Shown one piece after another: positions 1 through 6,324 of a DNA stretch of 39,296 bases. This stretch comes from Saccharopolyspora elongata (GTDB lineage: Bacteria > Actinomycetota > Actinomycetes > Mycobacteriales > Pseudonocardiaceae), in the NCBI RefSeq assembly GCF_004348985.1, contig NZ_SMKW01000083.1:1-39296 (forward strand), in the 5' to 3' direction. Made by a program: the position numbers and the translations under genes. The notes beneath the pieces are model-generated. The model did not search any database. It had not been told where the DNA came from and saw nothing but the letters and a program-made list of their open reading frames with translations. How positions within the stretch are numbered: position 1 is the stretch's first letter; each line of letters begins with the position of its first letter.

Positions 1-2
1 CG

Positions 3-119
3 GTCAAACGGGCACGCCACCGCCAGCAGCGCCAGGACAGCAGGCCATCCCCCTCAGCGGCCGTCATCACCGCACCCAGCAAGACCGGACACCGACCTCG
101 ACCAGCCAAGATCACTTAA
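3..119 (+). CDS. Possible 3' end of a transposase (partial)
   Basis: An open frame enters from the left edge and stops with TAA at 117-119. Its short, very basic C-terminal tail begins VKRARH and ends in PRPAKIT. From memory, VKRARH resembles the C-terminal end of some IS4-type DDE transposases of actinomycetes; only this hexapeptide supports the idea. The TTAAACGACCGGTATTG stretch just after the stop could be part of the element's terminal repeat, but the other end is outside the window. It may simply be an open frame in GC-rich DNA. Confidence 0.25.
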   Translation, partial: VKRARHRQQRQDSRPSPSAAVITAPSKTGHRPRPAKIT

Positions 120-179
120 ACGACCGGTATTGCGGCTAGCCGGTGGCATCGCGGCGGCGCCGTGGCCGACAATCGGGGC

Positions 180-671
180 ATGACCGAGCGCAAACCACCC
201 GGTGTCACGTTCGAATCATGGGTCGACAAGCAGATCCGGACCGCACAGGAGCGCGGCGACTTCGACGACCTGCCCGGCGCGGGCAAGCCGCTGCCCGGCG
301 CGGGCGCGCCGCTGGACGACCTGTGGTGGGTCAAGGACTACATCCGCCGCGAGGGCCTCTCCGGTGACGCGCTGCTGCCCACCCCGCTGCAGCTCCGCAA
401 GGAGGCCGAGCGGCTGCCCGAGGCGGTGCGCGACCTGACCACCGAGCAGGCCGTTCGCGATGTGGCCGCCGACCTGAACCGCCGGATCGTCGAGCACCTC
501 CGCGCGCCGACCGGGCCGCAGGTGGCCATCGGCCCGGTGAACGTCGACGAGGTGGTCGCTTCGTGGCGCGTCGGCCGGCCCGAGCCGGTGCGGCAGCCCG
601 CGGCCGAGCCCGTCGAGCCGGCCGCGGCCGCGCCGCGGAAATCCCGCTGGTGGCAACGCTTGCGGCGGTAA
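180..671 (+). CDS. DUF1992 (DnaJ homologue C28-like) domain protein
   Basis: A protein of 163 residues. The N-terminal 70 residues carry the DUF1992 signature: the segment FESWVDKQIRTAQERGDFDD is followed by LPGAGKPLP, the usual glycine/proline turn of the family. The C-terminal third is a low-complexity Pro/Ala/Glu linker ending in a basic WWQRLRR tail. The family is named from a domain shared with eukaryotic DNAJC28; no J domain is present and its bacterial role is unknown. ATG at 180 is preferred over the in-frame GTG at 162 because homology starts shortly after it. The family call is firm; any function would be a guess. Confidence 0.85.
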   Translation: MTERKPPGVTFESWVDKQIRTAQERGDFDDLPGAGKPLPGAGAPLDDLWWVKDYIRREGLSGDALLPTPLQLRKEAERLPEAVRDLTTEQAVRDVAADLNRRIVEHLRAPTGPQVAIGPVNVDEVVASWRVGRPEPVRQPAAEPVEPAAAAPRKSRWWQRLRR

Positions 672-705
672 CCCCGGCCAGCGGTTTCCCACCTTGTGAA
701 CGGCT

Positions 706-734
706 TTGACGGAAATCTCCGACGCTGCTTTGAT
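706..734 (+). promoter_or_regulatory. Promoter for the leader peptide
   Basis: TTGACG (706-711) and TTTGAT (729-734) are separated by exactly 17 bases. The expected transcription start falls at about 741-742, on the first base of the leader peptide ATG, so the transcript would be leaderless. Confidence 0.55.
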
Positions 735-741
735 CAACCTC

Positions 742-822
742 ATGACGCCGGGACCGCTGCTCGTGCAGCGCGCGCACATCGACCTGCTGTGGGTCGCTTC
801 CGCGGCTTGTCCGCGCACCTGA
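742..822 (+). CDS. Cysteine-type leader peptide (attenuation ORF)
   Basis: This 26-residue ORF is too short for ordinary gene calling. Its core RAHIDLLWVASAAC strongly resembles the actinobacterial leader peptides with an R-x-HIDL-x-x-VxSAxC core, which usually precede sulfur assimilation or cysteine genes and are thought to sense cysteine through ribosome stalling. The codons after the Cys are CCG CGC ACC TGA. A sigma-70-like promoter ends 7 bases before the ATG, so translation is probably leaderless. GC-rich dyads lie between this ORF and the next gene, including CCCGGCGCCGGG at 890-901 and a similar CCCCGGCGCCG at 833-843 that could pair alternatively. The downstream gene is a DNA-binding protein rather than a sulfur enzyme. 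Confidence 0.75.
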   Translation: MTPGPLLVQRAHIDLLWVASAACPRT

Positions 823-832
823 TCTCCCCTTG

Positions 833-901
833 CCCCGGCGCCGCTCCGCTGTTCGTCCGAGCCGCCTGCCGCCGGGTTGCTGTTGTTCGCCCGGCGCCGG
901 G
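833..901 (+). promoter_or_regulatory. Possible attenuator region after the leader peptide
   Basis: Two GC-rich blocks, CCCCGGCGCCG (833-843) and the perfect palindrome CCCGGCGCCGGG (890-901), lie between the leader peptide stop and the ribosome binding site of the next gene. Each can fold on itself or pair with the other, which is the layout expected of a ribosome-controlled attenuator. No U-tract follows, so control of translation is as likely as termination. Confidence 0.35.
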
Positions 902-937
902 ATGCGCCCGCGCCGCGATGAGACGGAGACCTGTGCA

Positions 938-1471
938 ATGACGCTGGAAGCCGCATACCTGGAACCGGCGGACGGTGGCGCGGTGATCGAGGTGACCGCC
1001 CGGTTCGTCGTCCCGCAACGAGATCTGGCCTCGCTGGAACGCGATTTCGCCCGGAAGATCCGCGCCCTGGCCGAGATACCGGGCCAGTCCACTGTGGAGG
1101 TGCAAGCCCGGCCGCAGGCGCCGCGGCTGCGCGCGCTGCCCGCCCCGGTGGAGCCCGCCCTGCGGATCCTGGTCGCCCCGCGCCGAGTCGTGCGGGCCGA
1201 CGGGACGTTCATCGACTTCACCCGGCTGGAGTTCGACCTGCTGCTGTTCCTGTGCGAGAACCCGGGACGGGTGCACCGGCGCGGCGCGCTGCTCAACGCC
1301 GTGTGGCACCTCAACAGCTCGCCGAGCACCCGCACCGTGGACGTGCACGTCCGGCGGATCCGCAGCAAGCTCGGCCCCGGCCTGGACCTGATCACCACGG
1401 TGCGCGGGGTCGGCTACCGGGTGGACCACACCTCGGAGGTCGAGATCGAGCCCGACCCCTACGCGCTGTAG
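938..1471 (+). CDS. Winged helix-turn-helix (OmpR/PhoB-type) DNA-binding protein without receiver
   Basis: A protein of 177 residues. Residues about 75-168 form a Trans_reg_C winged helix: FTRLEFDLLLFLCENPGRV, then a recognition-helix segment TVDVHVRRIRSKLG and the wing VRGVGYRVD. The N-terminal 65 residues are not a phospho-receiver domain and contain VIEVTARFVVPQRD, which I do not recognise. The protein is therefore a one-component or orphan regulator, not a response regulator. ATG 938 is chosen because a GGAG (925-928) sits 9 bases upstream; longer frames from 830 would run through the attenuator-like dyads. The leader peptide at 742 suggests expression tied to cysteine or sulfur status. 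The target is unknown. Confidence 0.85.
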   Translation: MTLEAAYLEPADGGAVIEVTARFVVPQRDLASLERDFARKIRALAEIPGQSTVEVQARPQAPRLRALPAPVEPALRILVAPRRVVRADGTFIDFTRLEFDLLLFLCENPGRVHRRGALLNAVWHLNSSPSTRTVDVHVRRIRSKLGPGLDLITTVRGVGYRVDHTSEVEIEPDPYAL

Positions 1472-1642
1472 GCCGACAGCTTCCGGGCGACGTAGCGGGC
1501 GCCGTCGGGCCAGTGCAGCTCGGTGCCGTCGGCGGCGGTGAACAGCTCGCGGCGGTCGCCCGCTTTCGATCGCCGCGCGGTAGCCGCCGTTGTCGAGCAC
1601 CGGGATGCTCGCACATTCCGGCAGTATCGGACATACCGCCAT
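1459..1642 (-). pseudogene. Small hypothetical gene interrupted by a one-base frameshift
   Basis: Reading the minus strand from ATG at 1642, one frame gives MAVCPILPECASIPVLDNGG followed by YRAAIESG. A different frame then continues DRRELFTAADGTELHWPDG and ARYVARKLSAYSA to a stop at 1459. Removing one G from the GGG run in GAAAGCGGGCGACC (about 1557-1565) joins both parts into one smooth protein of about 60 residues. The composition is protein-like on both sides of the join. Either the gene is recently broken or the read has a homopolymer error. I do not recognise the family. Its 3' end overlaps the 3' end of the convergent winged-helix gene by 13 bases. Confidence 0.45.
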
Positions 1643-1720
1643 TCGGGGTGCAACACATTTTCCGGCACATGTCCACAGTGGACAGGTGAGCAACGGCGCC
1701 GGAACGGGTAGCCGGGTGGC

Positions 1721-1999
1721 ATGCCGAAGCGCAAGCGCGAGGAGTACGAGCGGGGCCTGCCGGGCTACCACGATCCCCTGGCCGGATTCGCCGGCGCGCC
1801 GTACGCCCGCAGCGCCCTCACGCTGCGGATCTGGCTGGCCGGATTCGGCCTGGTGTTCTGCGCGGGCGCGGCGGTCCTGCTGTTCCTGGCGGTGCCGGAG
1901 CTGGCCTGGCTGGGCTGGGTGCTGGTCGTGCTCGCGGCGATCGCCGCGGTCGACCTCGGCTGGGTCGTCCACCGCAAGCGACGCGGCGAACCCGGCTGA
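1721..1999 (+). CDS. Small two-helix membrane protein (DUF6343-like)
   Basis: A protein of 92 residues. A charged, soluble N-terminus (about 30 residues, starting MPKRKREEYERG) is followed by two hydrophobic segments at about 36-57 and 62-80 and a basic C-terminus HRKRRGEPG. The ARSALTLRIWLAGFGLV segment leading into the first helix resembles actinobacterial DUF6343 proteins, from memory. That family has no known role. Upstream is a region holding a TCCACAGTGGA motif and no strong Shine-Dalgarno. It stands alone between the frameshifted small gene and pobA. Confidence 0.65.
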   Translation: MPKRKREEYERGLPGYHDPLAGFAGAPYARSALTLRIWLAGFGLVFCAGAAVLLFLAVPELAWLGWVLVVLAAIAAVDLGWVVHRKRRGEPG

Positions 2000-2082
2000 G
2001 CAAGAGCATTGACAAGCCGCGACCTCTCCGTGCCCGAGGACGCCACCGCCCGCTGACCGGCTGCCACGATCGGGCTTCCGGT

Positions 2083-2100
2083 GAACGGAAAGGGGCGTTC
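2083..2100 (+). repeat. Short inverted repeat upstream of pobA
   Basis: GAACG (2083-2087) and CGTTC (2096-2100) flank an A/G-rich loop GAAAGGGG. It is about 100 bases upstream of the pobA start and 84 bases after the preceding stop. It could be a weak terminator for the small membrane protein gene or an operator; there is no U-run. Confidence 0.25.
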
Positions 2101-2199
2101 CTTCTCCCCCGGCCCGCAACCGATGGTGGGGGCCGGTCTGCGGTGCCGGTCACGTCGGAGTGCACCGGTGCCGCGGCGGCGCGAGAAGGGAAGCGGCAC

Positions 2200-3369
2200 A
2201 TGGAGATCCAGGTCGGGATCGTCGGGGCGGGACCCGCGGGGCTGATGCTCTCGCACCTGCTGCACCAGCGCGGTGTGGAGTCCGTCGTCATCGACACCCG
2301 CACCCGCGAGGAGATCGAGGGCACCATCCGCGCGGGCGTGCTGGAGCAGAGCTCCGTGGACCTGATGACCGAGACCGGCGTCGGCGACCGCGTCCGCCGG
2401 CTGGGCATGGTGCACGAGGGCATCGAGCTGCGCTTCGGCGGCCGCGGGCACCGCATCGACTTCGCCGACCTCACCGGCGGCCGCGGCGTCACCGTCTACC
2501 CGCAGCACGAGGTCCTCAAGGACCTGATCGCCAAGCGCCTCGCCGACGGCGGCGACATCCGCTTCGGCGTTTCCGACGTGCAGGTGGAGGGCATCACCGG
2601 CGACGCGCCGACGATCCGCTTCACCCAGGACGGCGTCGAGCAGGAGCTGACCTGCGGGCTGGTGGCGGGCTGCGACGGATCGCGGACCATGACCCGGTTC
2701 CTGATCCCGGCGCCGAAGCCGCGGCAGGACCACTTCCGGCAGTACCCGTTCGCCTGGTTCGGCATCCTCGCCGAGGCACCGCCGTCCTCCGACGAGCTGA
2801 TCTACGCGCACCACCGCAACGGCTTCGCCCTGATCAGCACCCGCTCGGCGACCGTGCAGCGGCACTACCTGCAGGTCGACCCGAACGACACGGTCGAGGA
2901 CTGGTCCGACGACCGGATCTGGCAGGAGCTGCACACCCGGGTGGAGGGCGCGCAGATCAAGGAGGGCCCGATCTTCTCGAAGTCGGTGCTGCACTTCCGC
3001 AGCTTCGTCTGCGAGCCGATGCAGTACGGCCGCCTGTTCCTGTCGGGCGACGCCGCGCACACCGTGCCGCCGACCGGCGCGAAGGGCATGAACCTGGCGA
3101 TCGCCGACGTGCACGTGCTTTCCCGCGCCATGGCCCGCTTCTTCGCCGAGAGCGACCGCACCGCGCTCGACGCCTACACCGCCACGGCGCTGCCGCGGGT
3201 CTGGCGGGCGCAGCACTTCTCGTGGTGGATGACGTCGATGCTGCACCGCATGCCGGAGGCCAGCGGCTTCGACCACAACCGCCAACTCGCGGAGCTCGAC
3301 ACGGTCACCCGCTCCCGGGCCGGCCGCACCCTGCTCGCCGAGAACTACGTCGGCACGCCCTTCGACTGA
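2200..3369 (+). CDS. pobA: 4-hydroxybenzoate 3-monooxygenase
   Basis: A 389-residue FAD-dependent aromatic hydroxylase that converts 4-hydroxybenzoate to protocatechuate with NAD(P)H and O2. The Rossmann motif GAGPAG is at 9-14, a GCDGS motif at mid-protein, and the FAD-ribityl motif GDAAHTVPPTGAKGMN at about 284-299. The residues that hold 4-hydroxybenzoate in the Pseudomonas enzyme (Tyr201, Ser212, Arg214, Tyr222) are all present, shifted by one: Tyr202, Ser213, Arg215, Tyr223. Length matches the family (about 390-395). ATG 2200 is used because GAAGGGA lies just upstream and homology starts at once. It is monocistronic here and separated from the mdlC cluster by a TetR gene and an exporter remnant. 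The activity is confidently assigned; the regulator is not obvious. Confidence 0.95.
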   Translation: MEIQVGIVGAGPAGLMLSHLLHQRGVESVVIDTRTREEIEGTIRAGVLEQSSVDLMTETGVGDRVRRLGMVHEGIELRFGGRGHRIDFADLTGGRGVTVYPQHEVLKDLIAKRLADGGDIRFGVSDVQVEGITGDAPTIRFTQDGVEQELTCGLVAGCDGSRTMTRFLIPAPKPRQDHFRQYPFAWFGILAEAPPSSDELIYAHHRNGFALISTRSATVQRHYLQVDPNDTVEDWSDDRIWQELHTRVEGAQIKEGPIFSKSVLHFRSFVCEPMQYGRLFLSGDAAHTVPPTGAKGMNLAIADVHVLSRAMARFFAESDRTALDAYTATALPRVWRAQHFSWWMTSMLHRMPEASGFDHNRQLAELDTVTRSRAGRTLLAENYVGTPFD

Positions 3370-3380
3370 CCGTCGAGCCG

Positions 3381-3411
3381 CCGGTCCGGCCGAAGGTCTA
3401 GGCCGGATCGG
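3381..3411. terminator. Bidirectional hairpin between pobA and the TetR gene
   Basis: CCGGTCCGGCC (3381-3391) pairs with GGCCGGATCGG (3401-3411), 10 of 11 bases plus a possible wobble, around a 9-base loop. It sits between convergent genes and includes the TetR stop codon. There is no U-tract, as is usual for actinobacterial terminators. Confidence 0.5.
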
Positions 3412-3967
3412 CGAAGTGGCGGAGGACCATCTCCGCCAGTGCGGTGACGTCTTCGTCGACCATCGGCGCGCCGGTCATGCCCATCCGGTGGAGCAGGGTT
3501 CCGACGACGACGTCGATGAGGAGCAGGACCCGGTTCTCCGGCTCGCCGAGCGCCTCCTGGAGCGCGATCCGGTACGGGTCCTGCAACCGCGTGGACAGGA
3601 CCTCGCGCAGGGCCGGATCGCTCACGGCGTCGACGAAGACGCCCGCGAACGCCGCCCCCATCCCGGGCTCGCCGATCTTCGCCGCGACCCAGTGGATGGC
3701 CGACGCCATGTCCTCTTCCCGGCTCGTGCCCGTCAGCGGCACCGGGCCCAACGCGTCGACGAGGCAGTCCGCGATCAGCGCGCCCTTCGACGGCCAGCGG
3801 CGGTAGATCGTTGTCTTCGCCACGCCCGCCGCCGCCGCGATGCGATCCATCGTCGCGCCCGCGTACCCCAGCTCGTCAACCGTGCTCAGCGTTGCGGCGA
3901 AGACCTCGGCGTCGATGCCGGCGCGCGGGCGGCCCGGGGGTCTGGCGGATGCGGTCGCTCGGGGCAT
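3398..3967 (-). CDS. TetR/AcrR-family repressor
   Basis: A protein of 189 residues. The N-terminal helix-turn-helix is at about 32-55 (ATMDRIAAAAGVAKTTIYRR, followed by WPSKGALI), the standard TetR pattern; the rest is the ligand-binding helical domain. ATG 3967 fits the domain start and has no Shine-Dalgarno; a TTATCG -10-like element ends 7 bases before it, so it may be leaderless. It is divergent from the ABC exporter remnant at 4080 and the space between holds a perfect interrupted dyad, the likely operator for both. It therefore probably once controlled an efflux pump that has since decayed; whether it has other targets cannot be seen. Confidence 0.9.
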   Translation of the reverse strand: MPRATASARPPGRPRAGIDAEVFAATLSTVDELGYAGATMDRIAAAAGVAKTTIYRRWPSKGALIADCLVDALGPVPLTGTSREEDMASAIHWVAAKIGEPGMGAAFAGVFVDAVSDPALREVLSTRLQDPYRIALQEALGEPENRVLLLIDVVVGTLLHRMGMTGAPMVDEDVTALAEMVLRHFADPA

Positions 3968-3984
3968 GGCCACACGATAACAAC

Positions 3985-4022
3985 TTTCGCTACGATCGGT
4001 ATCGATACCATCAGTAGCGAAA
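3985..4022. promoter_or_regulatory. TetR operator: nested perfect dyad
   Basis: Outer arms TTTCGCTAC (3985-3993) and GTAGCGAAA (4014-4022) are exact inverted repeats, and the centre GGTATCGATACC (3998-4009) is a perfect 12-base palindrome sharing the same axis (4003.5). The site lies between the divergent TetR gene and the exporter remnant and has the size expected of one or two TetR dimers. Confidence 0.7.
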
Positions 4023-4079
4023 CTGTCGTGGCGGACGACTGCCCGAGCCCCGGCGGGATCGACGAAGACGGGAGAGCGA

Positions 4080-4764
4080 TGACCACCACCGACCTCGCCG
4101 TGGCCGGCGCACCGGCCGCACCCCCATCGGATGCCAGGCCCCCGGGGCGGGGCATCGCCGGAAACTGGCCGCGCGGCTGGGAAACGTGCCGATCGGCTGG
4201 TTCTCCCGGCGCCGGACCGGCGAGCTGGCGAAGGTCGTCGGCGACGACGTGATGGCGCAGATCGCCATCGTCTTCCAGGACGTCTACCTCTTCGACGGCA
4301 CCATCGAGGAGAACGTGCGCCTCGGCCGTCCCGACGCCGACGACGCCGCGGTGCGGGCGGCGGCGACCGCGGCGCGGCTGGACGACGTGATCGAGCGGTT
4401 GCCCGGTGGATGGGCGACGAACGTCGGCGAGGGCGGCGCGCTGCTGTCGGGTGGTGAGCGCCAGCGCGTCTCGATCGCGCGTGCGCTGCTGAAGGACGCG
4501 CCCATCGTGCTGCTGGACGAGGTGACCTCCGCGCTGGACCCGGTGAACGAGGCGGCCGTCCACGAAGGCGTCGAGCGCCTGATGGCGGGCCGGACGGTGG
4601 TGATGGTGGCGCACCGGATGCGGACCGTCCAGCGCGCCGATCGCGTCGTCTTCCTCGACGGCGGCCGGATCGTTGAGGAAGGCAGCCACGACGAACTGCT
4701 GCACCGCGGCGGCCGCTACGCCGGCTACTGGCAGCTCTCCACGGCCGCGGCGAGCCCGCGCTGA
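4080..4764 (+). pseudogene. Remnant of an ABC exporter with two internal deletions
   Basis: The apparent start at ATG 4080 (MTTTDLAVAGAP) leads into a Pro/Ala-rich leader and then loses frame near 4155. From there a second frame gives KLAARLGNVPIGWFSRRRTG and ELAKVVGDDV, a piece from the middle of an exporter membrane domain. This is joined directly to MAQIAIVFQDVYLFDGTIEE, which lies after Walker A of the nucleotide-binding domain. The Q-loop (FQD), signature (LLSGGERQRVSIARALL), Walker B (PIVLLDEVTSALD) and switch His (AHR) remain, but Walker A and all other transmembrane helices are missing. Intact family members have roughly 580-600 residues; a 192-residue frame is still open from GTG 4186. 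It cannot be a working transporter. The neighbouring TetR gene and operator appear intact. Confidence 0.8.
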
Positions 4765-4772
4765 TGGCGAGC

Positions 4773-4804
4773 GACCGGCTCGACTCGGGGAGGTCGAGCC
4801 GGTC
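4773..4804. terminator. Strong hairpin between convergent genes
   Basis: GACCGGCTCGAC (4773-4784) and GTCGAGCCGGTC (4793-4804) form a perfect 12-base stem with an 8-base loop. It lies between the end of the exporter remnant and the end of the aldehyde dehydrogenase gene, so it can serve both strands. Confidence 0.7.
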
Positions 4805-4821
4805 CTCGATGCCGTCGCGGA

Positions 4822-6282
4822 TCAGAACGGGTACTGCTGGATCTTGCCCTGGATGGTGACCCACTGGGTTTCCGTGAACGACTCCAGGTTGGCCTCCGCG
4901 CCGCCGACGCGACCGCCGTTGCCGGAGGCGCCCACGCCGCCGAACGGGATGTGCGCGTGGTCCCCGACGGTCTGGTCGTTGACGTGCACCAGGCCGCTGG
5001 GGATCTGCTTGGCGACCTCCCACGCCGCCATGGCGTCGCCGCCGAGCACGCTCAGCGACAGGCCGTACTCGGTGTCGCGCGCGATCTCGACGGCTTCCTC
5101 GACCGTGCGGTAGCGCAGCACGGGCGCGACCGGGCCGAAGATCTCGTCGCAGAACGCCGGTGTGTCGCGGCGAACGTGGTCGAGCACCGTCGGCCGGTAG
5201 AACAGCCCGTCGTACTCGCCGCCGGCGGCCAGCGTCGCGCCCGCCGCGACGCTCTCGGTGACCAGCCGGTGGATGTTGTCGCGCTGCCGCTCGTCGATGA
5301 TCGGCCCCAGCGCCACCTCGGCGGTGTTCGGGTCGCCGACCGGCAGGTTGCGGGCCTTCTCGGCGAGCGCGGCCACGTATTCGTCCGCAATGGACTCGTG
5401 CACCAGGTGCCGGCCCGCGGCCATGCAGATCTGCCCCTGGTGCAGGAACGATCCCCAGGCGCCCGCCGACGCGGCGGCGGCGACGTCGGCGTCCGGCAGC
5501 ACGATCAGCGCGTTGTTGCCGCCGAGCTCCAGGTGCGCGCGCTTCAAGTGGGTCGCGGCGGATTCGGCGACCGTGCGGCCGGCGGCGGTCGAGCCGGTGA
5601 ACGCGATGACGCGGGTGTGCTTGTTGGCCACCAGCGCCGCCCCGGCGTCGGCGCCGCCCGGCAGCATCTGGAACACGCCTTCCGGGACACCGGCGGCCTC
5701 GAAGATCGCGGCCAGCACCACGCCGCCGCACACCGCGGTCCGGGTGTCGGGCTTGAGCACCACCGCGTTGCCCAGCGCCAGCGCGGGGGCGACGGCGCGG
5801 ATCGACAGGATCAGCGGGAAGTTGAACGGCGCGATGACGCCGACGACCCCGGCGGCCACCCGGCGGCTGAGGCTCAGCCGGCCGTCCGCCGACGGCAGCA
5901 GCGAACCGGCCGGGTGGGACGGCAGCGCGGCCGCTTCGAAGCACTCGTTGGCCGCGCTGTGCGCCTCCAGCTCCGCCTTCGGCGGGATCGAACCGGCCTC
6001 GCGGATGATCCAGCGGCGGATCTCCTCGGCGTGCTCCTCAAACAGCCGCCCGGCGCGGCGCATGATCGCGGCGCGCTCCTCGAACGGCGTGCTCTCCCAC
6101 TCCCGCTGCGCGGCGGCCGCCTTGGCGCACGCTTCGTCGATATCACCGGGCGTGGCGGCGCCGACGTGTCCCAGCACCTGCCCGGTCGCCGGCTCGACGA
6201 CCTCCGTCGGGGTGCCGCTCGCCGTGCTCCAGCTGCCGGTGAAAACGCGCTTCGCCCAGCGTTCGACATCCAGAATCGTCAT
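4822..6282 (-). CDS. Benzaldehyde-type NAD(P)+ aldehyde dehydrogenase
   Basis: A 486-residue aldehyde dehydrogenase of the benzaldehyde/vanillin dehydrogenase type, oxidising an aromatic aldehyde to the acid. Conserved elements: Asn154 in APFNFP, catalytic base Glu252 in HLELGGNN, the nucleophile Cys286 in GQICMA, and the C-terminal PFGGVGASGNGG motif. ATG 6282 has AGAAAGG 9 bases upstream; the in-frame TTG at 6288 is too close to that site. It is the last gene of mdlC - transporter - dehydrogenase on the minus strand, so it most likely oxidises the aldehyde released by benzoylformate decarboxylase. If the aldehyde is 4-hydroxylated, the product is the substrate of PobA. The exact aldehyde is inferred from context. 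Confidence 0.88.
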   Translation of the reverse strand: MTILDVERWAKRVFTGSWSTASGTPTEVVEPATGQVLGHVGAATPGDIDEACAKAAAAQREWESTPFEERAAIMRRAGRLFEEHAEEIRRWIIREAGSIPPKAELEAHSAANECFEAAALPSHPAGSLLPSADGRLSLSRRVAAGVVGVIAPFNFPLILSIRAVAPALALGNAVVLKPDTRTAVCGGVVLAAIFEAAGVPEGVFQMLPGGADAGAALVANKHTRVIAFTGSTAAGRTVAESAATHLKRAHLELGGNNALIVLPDADVAAAASAGAWGSFLHQGQICMAAGRHLVHESIADEYVAALAEKARNLPVGDPNTAEVALGPIIDERQRDNIHRLVTESVAAGATLAAGGEYDGLFYRPTVLDHVRRDTPAFCDEIFGPVAPVLRYRTVEEAVEIARDTEYGLSLSVLGGDAMAAWEVAKQIPSGLVHVNDQTVGDHAHIPFGGVGASGNGGRVGGAEANLESFTETQWVTIQGKIQQYPF

Positions 6283-6324
6283 GTACAACGGCCTTTCTCA
6301 AGCGAATCGAACTTGTGGTCCTGG

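Noticed and set aside
4186..4764. Calling the 192-codon frame an ABC ATPase gene
   Set aside because: There is no Walker A, and the N-terminal piece belongs to a membrane domain; it is a deletion product.
3398..5944. An 848-codon frame that contains the TetR protein at its end
   Set aside because: Only the last 189 residues are protein-like; the upstream part is antisense to the exporter remnant and to unrelated frames, so the gene starts at 3967.
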